Shown here: in pieces, positions 1 to 5,436 of the stretch
Layout: every line of letters starts with the position of its first letter
How positions within the stretch are numbered: position 1 is the first letter of the stretch
NCBI GenBank assembly: GCA_013140405.1
Contig: JABFSV010000233.1
Location: 1 to 5,436 of the forward strand
DNA length: 5,436 nucleotides
Direction of reading: 5' to 3'
DNA from: Methyloglobulus sp.
Lineage (GTDB): Bacteria; Pseudomonadota; Gammaproteobacteria; Methylococcales; Methylomonadaceae
Notes under the pieces: generated by a model
The model's input: the letters and a program-made list of their open reading frames with translations, nothing else
Told to the model about the DNA's origin: nothing
The model's database searches: none
Program-made: the position numbers and the translations under genes

Positions 1-321
1 TTTAAACATATGTGTTATGCCTGGCCTGGCGTGGTCACTCAATACTTCAGCCAATTGTGCATCCAGATATACCCTTATCCTTACCGCAGGCTCCAGTAAC
101 TCATCCGGTTTTTTGTTAAAGCAATGGCTTAATTCTATGGTCAACGTATAAGCTGTCTGCTCGATAATTAGCAGATGCAAGGCTGTGTTATTCTCGGCTA
201 GTCCAACGGCATTGCCTTCGATGGCACACAGTTCAGGAATTAGCCGAAATATCTTCTCGTAATTGGATGCACAGACTTGCTCCAGGCACAGGGACTTATT
301 GATGGGGTTTAAAAGACTCAT
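1..321 (-). CDS. DUF1249 family protein (YqiB-like), 3' end cut by window edge
   Basis: The minus-strand frame is open from an ATG at 321 to the left edge, giving 107 residues with the C-terminus missing. The translation contains a stretch like YTLTIELSHCF followed by VRIRVYLDAQLAEVLS. This strongly resembles E. coli YqiB (LTIVEST...TVRLYHDAMVAEVCS), the type member of DUF1249. YqiB is about 140 residues, so roughly 30-40 residues are missing here. The family is a small cytoplasmic protein of unknown biochemical role; in enterobacteria it lies between nudF and cpdA, and neither of those can be seen in this window. The start lies 11 bases after the stop of the queD-like gene, which suggests co-transcription. 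No clear Shine-Dalgarno precedes the ATG. The family call is based on motif memory, not on an alignment. Confidence 0.8.
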   Translation of the reverse strand, partial: MSLLNPINKSLCLEQVCASNYEKIFRLIPELCAIEGNAVGLAENNTALHLLIIEQTAYTLTIELSHCFNKKPDELLEPAVRIRVYLDAQLAEVLSDHARPGITHMFK

Positions 322-332
322 GGCGATTCGGT

Positions 333-737
333 TTAATCTTCCCTATAGCAAGCGTAAGCACTGGCAGTCTCCCAAAGCACAACTTGGGATACGTTGAAAC
401 CGGTCTCTTTTAAATGCCGATAAATCATTTTACTGAGGACTTCCGCCGTTGGATGTTCATCTAGCGCCCAAAAGCGTTCATTGTTTGCCGTTAATGCCGG
501 AATAAGGGGATCATCCTTGTGTAGTAGAAAATTATGATCCAGGTGCTGGTCGATATAAGCCTCAACACACGCCCTGATGTCGGCAAAATCGCAAACCATA
601 CCTTGCTCATTGAGTGTTTCCCGCTCAATAGAAATAGCTGCCTTGACACTGTGTCCGTGCAAATGTCGGCACTTGCCTGGATGGTTCATCAGGCGATGCC
701 CGTAGCAAAAATAGACTTCTTTGGTAATCGTGAACAT
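333..737 (-). CDS. queD: 6-carboxytetrahydropterin synthase (QueD / PTPS family)
   Basis: The 134-residue product belongs to the PTPS/QueD family. QueD converts 7,8-dihydroneopterin triphosphate to 6-carboxytetrahydropterin, the first committed step to preQ0 and queuosine, in the cytoplasm. Family residues are all visible. The zinc ligands are H14 (in YGHRL), H27 and H29, and the catalytic cysteine is C23 in a CxxxHxH motif. The Asp-His relay is D67-H68, the PTxE motif is at 96-99, and the substrate-binding Glu is E123 in WET. The segment between the DH pair and PTAE is about 17 residues longer than in E. coli QueD, as in another branch of bacterial PTPS-like proteins. Its role in pterin rather than queuosine metabolism therefore cannot be excluded. 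No other queuosine gene is nearby. It lies 38 bases downstream of the adaptor gene in the same direction, across an AT-rich gap. The Shine-Dalgarno is weak. Confidence 0.88.
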   Translation of the reverse strand: MFTITKEVYFCYGHRLMNHPGKCRHLHGHSVKAAISIERETLNEQGMVCDFADIRACVEAYIDQHLDHNFLLHKDDPLIPALTANNERFWALDEHPTAEVLSKMIYRHLKETGFNVSQVVLWETASAYACYRED

Positions 738-775
738 AGCCCAGTTATTAATAATTAACTTTTAAATTCAAAACT

Positions 776-1798
776 TCAATCCTCATCCGGTATCTGTCCT
801 CGTAGCTCCTCAGACAACAACATTTGCCCACCCGTGGTTACAACTTCCTCACCTGCTGTTATAGCATCTTTTACAAAATAGCCATCGCGAACAAGCGAAA
901 ACGCTTTGATAAGCCGTCGGCTAAATGTGTCTTTAGCTACTTTAATGTAAACATAAACCTGATCCATATACCAGACGAATGCTGATTCTGGGACAATAAC
1001 CCCGGACTGCCCAAGCGTTGGTTCTGGTATCCAAGCCGTTACTTTCATACCCACACTAAGCCCTTCGCCGTTGACCTTAAAAAAATAGCTTTCACCTTGC
1101 ATGGTGTTATCAACCTGGGTGGAGCGTGAAATTAACGTAGCTGGATTTGCTTTATTGCGCTGCCCAGTAGGTTCTACGAATAGTGTATCAAGTGGGCTTG
1201 TTAGCTGCTTATTGGTTGGCAACGTTATTTGCAATAGCTGCTGCTGTCCCGATAAAAGCTCTTTCAATTTACCTGATTTATCAGGCAACGCCCATTCGGC
1301 AAGTTCCTTTCCCCATAGAAGCCTAGTTTCATTTACGACAGACAACAGTCTTATCTGGCTTGCCTCAACCAACGCTTGATCCGTCGAACCCAACACTTCC
1401 TGCTCCTGTAAAGACCGTTTGGCTGCTATACCATGACGAAATAATTCTTGCTGCCGTTTAAGATTTTGTCCTGTCTGCTTTAACCTGGCCTTAGCACCGT
1501 TTAGCTCGGCTTGGGCTACCAAATAGCGCTCCCTTAGTGCCAGCAATGGCTGAATGCTGATGACTTTACCAACACTCTCAAACTCAGCCTGATGTTGGAC
1601 GAGGCTAACCAATATGGTTTTTAGCCCTGATGCGACTTGGGTTTTACTGTCGATCATCACTGATGGTTGACCACCTACCTGCTGTGCTTTCGGATCTATC
1701 ACATCATTGTCATCTGCACTTGCTATCGTAGAAGAGCTGCCGACCAACAAAATTAAAATAGTTTTCAGCAGTATTTTATTGCCACGAGAAAAAAGCAT
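776..1798 (-). CDS. RND/HlyD-type efflux periplasmic adaptor (membrane fusion protein)
   Basis: The 340-residue protein has a Sec signal peptide: a basic start, a hydrophobic core at about 9-20, and likely cleavage after ASA at residue 28. There is no lipobox cysteine. The mature part reads as a membrane fusion protein. A short N-terminal strand region (AEFESVGKV, 71-79) leads into an alpha-helical coiled-coil hairpin (about 87-162). A beta-barrel part follows (GLSVGMKVTAWIP, 246-258). Last comes a membrane-proximal domain (VIVPESAFVW at 267-276, and AGEEVVTTGGQMLLSEE at 315-331). Such adaptors link an inner-membrane RND pump to an outer-membrane channel. No pump or channel gene is visible beside it. 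The first half of the usual lipoyl domain seems missing between the first strand and the hairpin. The ATG is the only plausible start, because a stop lies in frame 15 bases upstream. The substrate is unknown. Confidence 0.8.
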   Translation of the reverse strand: MLFSRGNKILLKTILILLVGSSSTIASADDNDVIDPKAQQVGGQPSVMIDSKTQVASGLKTILVSLVQHQAEFESVGKVISIQPLLALRERYLVAQAELNGAKARLKQTGQNLKRQQELFRHGIAAKRSLQEQEVLGSTDQALVEASQIRLLSVVNETRLLWGKELAEWALPDKSGKLKELLSGQQQLLQITLPTNKQLTSPLDTLFVEPTGQRNKANPATLISRSTQVDNTMQGESYFFKVNGEGLSVGMKVTAWIPEPTLGQSGVIVPESAFVWYMDQVYVYIKVAKDTFSRRLIKAFSLVRDGYFVKDAITAGEEVVTTGGQMLLSEELRGQIPDED

Positions 1799-1831
1799 GT
1801 CACAGACAGGTCGTTAATAAGGGATGCTTAA

Positions 1832-1861
1832 AGTATAATGCCTAGCCACTAGCTGAATGAA
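1832..1861 (-). promoter_or_regulatory. Candidate sigma70-like promoter of the adaptor gene
   Basis: On the minus strand a good -10 hexamer TATACT (1837-1832) sits about 34 bases upstream of the adaptor ATG. A poor -35 candidate, TTCATT (1861-1856), lies 18 bases further upstream. The -10 is convincing but the -35 is not. I found no equally good promoter for the divergent gcvH gene in this 125-base spacer; TTGTAC at 1868-1873 has no well-spaced -10. Confidence 0.3.
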
Positions 1862-1923
1862 TAATTATTGTACTCGTTCAAAAATCAACGAAAAATATAA
1901 CCACTAATATGTTGGGAACTTAA

Positions 1924-2307
1924 ATGACAAATTTGCCGACTGATTTAAAATACGCGCCATCACATGAGTGGGTGCGGCTGGAAAAAGATAATATTGTTCG
2001 TGTAGGAATCACTGATTTCGCCCAACAAGAATTAGGTGACTTGGTTTTTATAGACTTACCGAAAGTCGGTCAAAAGCTGACAGCGCAAGAACAGTGTGCC
2101 GTCGTTGAATCGGTCAAGACCGCATCTGATTTGTTCAGCCCAGTTTCCGGCGAGGTGGTTGCAATCAATGAAGCCGTTGGCGATGAACCTGAACTCGTCA
2201 ATAACGATGCCTTTGGTACTTGGCTTTTTTGCATCAAGGCCGATGATTTATCAGCATTGGACAAGCTAATGAACGCCGAAGACTACCAAAACATGATTGA
2301 TGAATGA
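1924..2307 (+). CDS. gcvH: Glycine cleavage system H protein
   Basis: The 127-residue product has the length and order of GcvH. It starts with the family N-terminus (KYAPSHEWVR, residues 9-18), followed by GITDFAQQELGDLVFIDLP (28-46). The lipoylation site ESVKTASD places the modified lysine at K65. The second lipoyl half follows, with PVSGEVVAIN and a LVNNDAFGTWL segment. GcvH carries the aminomethyl group on its lipoyl arm between the P, T and L proteins of the glycine cleavage complex, and in many bacteria it also takes part in lipoate assembly. No gcvT or gcvP is adjacent, so they must be encoded elsewhere if the complex is made. A GGGA about 6 bases before the ATG is a modest ribosome binding site. 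It is the first gene of the rightward cluster, 48 bases before dgkA. Confidence 0.96.
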   Translation: MTNLPTDLKYAPSHEWVRLEKDNIVRVGITDFAQQELGDLVFIDLPKVGQKLTAQEQCAVVESVKTASDLFSPVSGEVVAINEAVGDEPELVNNDAFGTWLFCIKADDLSALDKLMNAEDYQNMIDE

Positions 2308-2355
2308 GTTGCTTCTGATTTCATCCACAACTACAAACCATAAGCATACCGAACA

Positions 2356-2730
2356 ATGGCTAACCAAAATGTAAAAGGTATCAAACGTATTTTTAATGCC
2401 TGTATTTTCTCTTATTACGGCTTCAAGGCAACCTGGCAACATGAAGAGGCTTTCCGCCAGGAAGTCCTATTATTTGTAATAACCACGCCTTTAGGCTTGT
2501 GGCTAGGCGAGACCGTTATCGAAAAACTGCTTCTAGTCGGCAGCATGATCCTGGTATTGCTGGTAGAGCTGCTAAACTCGGCGGTTGAAGCGGTCGTTGA
2601 CCGAGTTGGCCTGGAACATCATGAGTTATCAGGACGAGCCAAGGACATCGGTTCCGCAGCCGTCATGCTATCGCTGGTATGGGCAGGGATAACTTGGGGA
2701 TCAATCTTACTTTTACGGGGAATTCAATGA
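2356..2730 (+). CDS. dgkA: Diacylglycerol kinase (DgkA, integral membrane)
   Basis: This 124-residue protein matches the small bacterial DgkA family (E. coli 121 residues). It phosphorylates diacylglycerol to phosphatidic acid in the inner membrane using ATP, recycling lipid released by envelope glycan synthesis. An amphipathic N-terminus with EEAFRQE (30-36) is followed by three hydrophobic helices at about 37-52, 57-76 and 100-121. The conserved active-site stretch VELLNSAVEAVVDR (70-83) gives E71, N74 and E78. HELSGRAKDIGSAA (89-102) gives K96 and D97. All catalytic residues known from the E. coli enzyme are present. The start is fixed by an in-frame stop 15 bases upstream, although no clear Shine-Dalgarno is seen. 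The stop codon overlaps the start of the following kinase gene (ATGA), which suggests translational coupling. Confidence 0.96.
   Translation: MANQNVKGIKRIFNACIFSYYGFKATWQHEEAFRQEVLLFVITTPLGLWLGETVIEKLLLVGSMILVLLVELLNSAVEAVVDRVGLEHHELSGRAKDIGSAAVMLSLVWAGITWGSILLLRGIQ
2717..2721 (+). promoter_or_regulatory. Ribosome binding site deciding the PfkB kinase start
   Basis: GGGGA lies 5 bases before the ATG at 2727 and inside the end of dgkA. It supports 2727 as the true start over the in-frame ATG at 2679, which would overlap dgkA by about 50 bases and add 16 residues that do not look like a PfkB N-terminus. Confidence 0.6.
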
Positions 2731-3659
2731 GCGCATTAATCTGTGGTTCTATGGCGTACGATACTATCATGGTGTTTCATGACAAATTCAAACACCACAT
2801 CTTGCCTGAAAAAGTCCACATCCTGAATGTCTCGTTTCTTGTGCCAGTCATGCGCCGTGAGTACGGCGGTTGCGCGGGCAATATTGCCTATAACCTGAAT
2901 TTGCTGGGTGAAATGCCGTTAATCATGGCGACAGTAGGGCATGATTTTGAGCCTTATGCACAATGGCTGGGCCAGAACAGCCTGTCCAGTGAATTTATCA
3001 AGGTGCTGGATAGCAGTTATACAGGCCAAGCCTACATCACCACGGATGAGGAAGGCAACCAGATTACTGCGTTCCACCCTGGAGCAATGAATTCTTCGCA
3101 TCTGAACTCCATCCCTACCGACTGCAACATCAGGATAGGCATTGTCTCGCCTGATGGCAAAGAAGGGATGCAGTTACACGCCGACCAATTCAAGGAACTG
3201 GACATCCCTTTTATTTTTGATCCCGGTCAAGGTATGCCCATGTTTAATGGCGAAGAATTGCTGCAATTCATCGACCAAGCAACGTGGCTAACCTTAAACG
3301 ACTACGAGTCCGAGCTGATGCAGGAACGTATCGGCTTGTCGCTTGAAGAAATTGCAGAACGGGTGGAAGCCTTAATCATCACATTGGGCGGTCAAGGTTC
3401 AAAAATCTACACGCAAGGCCGCTGTATTGATATTCCTGCCGCTAAACCTGAAGCCATACTCGATCCTACGGGCTGTGGCGATGCCTATCGTGCTGGGCTT
3501 TTGTATGGCCTGATGAATGAATTGGGCTGGGAAACAACCGGACGTATCGCTTCCTTAATGGGGACGATAAAAATCGAACACAATGGCACCCAGAATCATT
3601 CTTTCGATATGGAAGACTTTCAGCAACGATATTTTGATAACTTCGGGACTTCCTTCTGA
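2727..3659 (+). CDS. PfkB-family carbohydrate/nucleoside kinase (adenosine-kinase-like)
   Basis: From the ATG at 2727 the product is 310 residues, the usual length for ribokinase/PfkB proteins. Both family signatures are visible. The first is the glycine-rich GGCAGNIAYNLNLLG (47-61). The second is DPTGCGDAYRAG (246-257), with D252 as the expected catalytic base and GCGD forming the anion hole. TLGGQGS (219-225) matches the nucleotide-binding loop, and LNDYE (190-194) matches the N-x-x-E metal motif. The N-terminus ICGSMAYDTIM is the normal first strand. The family transfers the ATP gamma-phosphate to a hydroxymethyl group of a sugar or nucleoside in the cytoplasm. Annotation as adenosine kinase is common for this type, but the sequence alone does not fix the substrate. 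It overlaps dgkA by 4 bases (ATGA) and ends 12 bases before mazG, so it is very likely in one transcript with both. Confidence 0.88.
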   Translation: MSALICGSMAYDTIMVFHDKFKHHILPEKVHILNVSFLVPVMRREYGGCAGNIAYNLNLLGEMPLIMATVGHDFEPYAQWLGQNSLSSEFIKVLDSSYTGQAYITTDEEGNQITAFHPGAMNSSHLNSIPTDCNIRIGIVSPDGKEGMQLHADQFKELDIPFIFDPGQGMPMFNGEELLQFIDQATWLTLNDYESELMQERIGLSLEEIAERVEALIITLGGQGSKIYTQGRCIDIPAAKPEAILDPTGCGDAYRAGLLYGLMNELGWETTGRIASLMGTIKIEHNGTQNHSFDMEDFQQRYFDNFGTSF

Positions 3660-3671
3660 AGACAGCACGAA

Positions 3672-4475
3672 ATGCTTAAAAACACCCAACAACTATTAGA
3701 CATCATGGCGCGTTTGCGTCAGCCAGAGGACGGCTGCGCCTGGGATGTCAAACAGGATTTTACCAGCCTTATTCCCTACGTTATTGAAGAAGCGTATGAA
3801 GTGGTTGATGCCATTGAACGCAATGATATGGACGATTTGTGTTCTGAGTTAGGCGACTTGTTATTGCAAGTCGTCTTTCATGCACAAATCGCCTCAGAGC
3901 GCGGACACTTCACCTTTGAACAAGTATCAGAAGCCATTTGTGACAAGCTGGTACGACGACATCCGCACGTATTTGCCGATGCTGTTTTTGCAACCGACAA
4001 GGAACGCCATCAAGCCTGGGAACAAGCCAAAGCGGACGAACGCCAAGAAAAAAATAAAACACCAACACAAATCAGTGTCCTGGATGGTGTGGCTGCCAGC
4101 CTCCCTGCCCTGCTCGAATGCGAAAAAATCCAAGATCGTGCCGCTAATTTTGGTTTTGACTGGATAGCGGTTGAACCCGTTTTAGATAAGGTGCAGGAAG
4201 AACTTGATGAGGTTAAGGAAGCCTGGTTATCAGGTAATCAAGCCCATATCGAGGAAGAAATCGGCGATTTGTTGTTAGTCACGGTCAATTTAGCGCGGCA
4301 TTTAAAGATCAATCCTGAACTGGCACTCAAGCACAGCACTAAAAAATTCTCCCGGCGTTTTCAGTATATAGAGCAACAAGTGGCTGCATCAGGCCGAGAC
4401 TTGAAAAACTGCAAACTCTCCGAACTAGATGCTTACTGGGATGAAGCGAAATTAGCGCTTAAGAACCAAACTTAA
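3672..4475 (+). CDS. mazG: Nucleoside triphosphate pyrophosphohydrolase MazG
   Basis: The 267-residue product closely parallels E. coli MazG (263 residues) and has two tandem MazG domains. MazG hydrolyses NTPs and dNTPs to NMP plus pyrophosphate in the cytoplasm; it is a housekeeping nucleotide-pool enzyme and lowers ppGpp in E. coli. The N-terminal domain has LRQPEDGCAWD (15-25), EEAYE (39-43) and ELGD (59-62), which are the first set of magnesium-binding acidic residues, then RRHPHVFAD (95-103). The C-terminal domain has NFGFDW (159-164), EELDEV (176-181) and EEEIGDLL (194-201), the catalytic metal site in the E. coli enzyme, then VNLARHL and KFSRRF. All key acidic residues are kept. It starts 12 bases after the PfkB kinase and is the last gene of the rightward cluster. 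Its Shine-Dalgarno is weak, so it may depend on translation of the gene before it. Confidence 0.96.
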   Translation: MLKNTQQLLDIMARLRQPEDGCAWDVKQDFTSLIPYVIEEAYEVVDAIERNDMDDLCSELGDLLLQVVFHAQIASERGHFTFEQVSEAICDKLVRRHPHVFADAVFATDKERHQAWEQAKADERQEKNKTPTQISVLDGVAASLPALLECEKIQDRAANFGFDWIAVEPVLDKVQEELDEVKEAWLSGNQAHIEEEIGDLLLVTVNLARHLKINPELALKHSTKKFSRRFQYIEQQVAASGRDLKNCKLSELDAYWDEAKLALKNQT

Positions 4476-4626
4476 ATTCGACCTGTTTCCACAATGTAAT
4501 CAGTTTTTCCGCAGCTTTAAGCATGAACAACTGACACCGAAAAATTTAGAAAGCATCAGCCAAACTGAGTATTATTGATGCGTGACCTTTTACAATGTCA
4601 AATGGTCTCATTCAAACACGGTTATC

Positions 4627-4657
4627 AATCCCCGCCGCAATTTGAGCGGGATTTTTA
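4627..4657 (+). terminator. Rho-independent terminator after the gcvH-dgkA-pfkB-mazG cluster
   Basis: CCCGC (4631-4635) pairs with GCGGG (4646-4650) across a 10-base loop. The stem can extend through AAT/ATT with one bulged C at 4630. It is followed by a T-run at 4652-4656, so it points rightwards only. It lies about 150 bases past the mazG stop. It most simply ends the upstream operon, but given its place in front of an acetolactate synthase gene it could instead act as an attenuator if a promoter lies upstream of it. Confidence 0.65.
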
Positions 4658-4775
4658 TAGGACGGCTGCCTAAAAAGTGTTCGCCATACCAATTTTGTGC
4701 AGAAACTTGTACAATATTCAGTTACGTACCAGCTAAAGAAATTCATTTAATGAAATTGGATAATTTAAAATTAGC

Positions 4776-4803
4776 AGGCAGAGCCTCTTCTTGAGGCAAG
4801 AAG
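4776..4803 (+). promoter_or_regulatory. Overlapping alternative hairpins in the ilvI leader
   Basis: Three small stems compete for the same bases. AGGC (4776-4779) pairs with GCCT (4783-4786). GCCTC (4783-4787) pairs with GAGGC (4793-4797) over a TTCTT loop. CTTCTTG (4787-4793) pairs perfectly with CAAGAAG (4797-4803) over a 3-base AGG loop. No T-run follows, so this is not a terminator. It ends 26 bases before the GTG start of the acetolactate synthase gene. GCCTC could also pair with the ribosome binding site at 4820-4824. A regulatory role is inference from this geometry only. Confidence 0.3.
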
Positions 4804-4819
4804 TCATTATAGGTTTATT

Positions 4820-4826
4820 GAGGTGA
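4820..4826 (+). promoter_or_regulatory. Strong Shine-Dalgarno for the acetolactate synthase gene
   Basis: GAGGTGA is a long match to the 16S rRNA 3' end. Its AGG core is 5 bases from the GTG at 4829, which favours that start over the in-frame GTG at 4823. It is the best ribosome binding site in the window. Confidence 0.6.
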
Positions 4827-4828
4827 GC

Positions 4829-5436
4829 GTGGAGTTAAGCGGTGCACAAATACTGATCCAAAGTCTTGAAGACGAGGGCGTTGAATATATTTTCGGTTAT
4901 CCTGGTGGTGCCGTACTGCATATTTATGATGCGCTTTTTCAGCAAGATGGGGTCAAACACATCCTGGTTCGTCACGAGCAAGGGGCAACCCATGCGGCTG
5001 ATGGTTATGCCCGTTCAACTGGAAAACCTGGTGTGGTCTTGGTCACATCTGGCCCTGGCGCGACTAATGCTGTTACTGGCATTGCAACAGCTTATATGGA
5101 TTCCATTCCTATGATCGTCATTTCTGGTCAAGTGCCATCACCGGTTATCGGTAGTGATGCATTCCAGGAAGTCGATATGGTTGGTATTAGCCGTCCTTGC
5201 GTAAAACATAACTTCCTGGTTAAAGACGTAAATCTGATAGCGGAAACCATCAAGAAGGCGTTTTATGTTGCCACTACTGGCCGTCCAGGGCCTGTGGTTG
5301 TTGATATTCCTAAGGATATAACAGACCCAAAAATCAAGGTGCCTTATAAATATCCCAAGAAGGTCAGCATTCGCTCCTATAATCCTGCGGTAAGCGGACA
5401 TAAAGGCCAGATCAAGAAAGCAGTTGATTTACTGCT
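4829..5436 (+). CDS. ilvI: Acetolactate synthase large (catalytic) subunit, IlvI/IlvB type, 3' end cut by window edge
   Basis: The frame is open from a GTG at 4829 to the right edge, giving about 202 of the usual 570-600 residues. This is the N-terminal thiamine-diphosphate (PYR) domain of acetohydroxyacid synthase. That enzyme condenses pyruvate with pyruvate or 2-ketobutyrate in the first common step of valine, leucine and isoleucine synthesis. Visible motifs are [12 protein letters not shown] at the start, [15 protein letters not shown] (22-36) and [17 protein letters not shown] (46-62) with the catalytic E50. Then come [20 protein letters not shown] (73-92) and [18 protein letters not shown] (110-127). 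The late segment IRSYNP followed by GHKGQIKKA matches E. coli IlvI more closely than IlvB or IlvG, hence the symbol. An in-frame GTG at 4823 is an alternative start; no in-frame ATG precedes it. The small subunit gene would be expected downstream. It sits alone behind a terminator and a structured leader, so it has its own transcription start. Confidence 0.94.
   Translation, partial: MELSGAQILIQSLEDEGVEYIFGYPGGAVLHIYDALFQQDGVKHILVRHEQGATHAADGYARSTGKPGVVLVTSGPGATNAVTGIATAYMDSIPMIVISGQVPSPVIGSDAFQEVDMVGISRPCVKHNFLVKDVNLIAETIKKAFYVATTGRPGPVVVDIPKDITDPKIKVPYKYPKKVSIRSYNPAVSGHKGQIKKAVDLL

Larger units (their letters stand above)
4476..4828 (+). other. Non-coding spacer between mazG and the ilvI-type gene
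   Basis: This stretch of 353 bases contains no gene I can support. From left to right it holds a loose inverted repeat GCATCA/TGATGC (4553-4558 and 4576-4581, 17-base loop, no T-run) and a TACAAT box (4591-4596) without a good -35. A rho-independent terminator follows (about 4627-4657). Next come a second TACAAT box (4710-4715) inside the 8-base palindrome TTGTACAA, again without a good -35, and a cluster of alternative hairpins (4776-4803). It ends with the ilvI ribosome binding site. The ilvI promoter is expected between 4658 and 4775, but I cannot place it firmly. A 70-codon open frame at 4582-4794 runs through the terminator and looks spurious. Confidence 0.7.

Noticed and set aside
744..760. 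An AT-rich near-palindrome (AGTTA...TAACT) between the adaptor and queD genes.
   Set aside because: The arms are only 5 bases in a very AT-rich gap, with no convincing terminator or operator features.
1101..1379. A 92-codon plus-strand frame inside the adaptor gene.
   Set aside because: It is fully antisense to a well-supported coding sequence and its translation has no recognisable domain.
1799..1923. A possible glycine riboswitch upstream of gcvH.
   Set aside because: The spacer is only 125 bases, AT-rich, and shows none of the tandem aptamer structure expected for a glycine riboswitch.
2679..2726. An upstream ATG extending the PfkB kinase by 16 residues.
   Set aside because: The extension lies inside dgkA, lacks a good ribosome binding site and adds residues before the normal first strand of the family. 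The ATGA overlap with GGGGA before it is the better start.
4459..4524. A short minus-strand frame (MLKAAEKLITLWKQVEFKFGS) converging on the 3' end of mazG.
   Set aside because: It has only 21 codons, no Shine-Dalgarno, an in-frame stop shortly upstream, and overlaps mazG. Its helix-like composition could be chance or a gene remnant, but nothing supports either.
4582..4794. A 70-codon plus-strand open frame between mazG and ilvI.
   Set aside because: It runs through the rho-independent terminator, has no ribosome binding site and its translation resembles no family I know. Its last 14 codons are considered only as a possible leader ORF.
5138..5401. An 87-codon minus-strand frame at the right end.
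   Set aside because: It is antisense to the strongly conserved acetolactate synthase coding sequence.

Overview
The window is ordinary bacterial chromosome with moderate G+C. All seven complete or nearly complete genes are of gammaproteobacterial type. The best matches by eye are the YqiB/DUF1249 protein, MazG, DgkA and an IlvI-type acetolactate synthase. A methanotroph-like gammaproteobacterium (Methylococcales) is my guess from the overall look of the adaptor protein and the adenosine-kinase-like PfkB protein. I could not test that guess, and no diagnostic C1 gene is present.

Left part, minus strand (1-1798): three genes run leftwards in the order RND/HlyD-type periplasmic adaptor, QueD-like 6-carboxytetrahydropterin synthase, and DUF1249 (YqiB-like) protein, which is cut by the left edge. 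Gaps are 38 and 11 bases, so they may be co-transcribed, although their functions are unrelated. A 125-base divergent spacer (1799-1923) separates them from the plus-strand genes and holds a candidate promoter for the adaptor.

Middle, plus strand (1924-4475): gcvH (lipoyl carrier H protein), dgkA (membrane diacylglycerol kinase), a PfkB-family sugar/nucleoside kinase and mazG (nucleoside triphosphate pyrophosphohydrolase) are closely packed. dgkA and the kinase overlap by ATGA, and the kinase and mazG are 12 bases apart. This looks like one operon combining a lipoylated one-carbon carrier, lipid recycling, nucleoside or sugar phosphorylation and nucleotide-pool sanitation.

Right part (4476-5436): a 353-base non-coding stretch contains a rho-independent terminator at about 4627-4657. 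Beyond it lies a leader with alternative, mutually exclusive small hairpins just before a strong Shine-Dalgarno. The stretch ends at a GTG-started ilvI/ilvB-type acetolactate synthase large subunit, cut by the right edge. This catalyses the first common step of valine, leucine and isoleucine synthesis. I saw no mobile element, CRISPR array, tRNA or rRNA. The least explained sequence is the ilvI leader.
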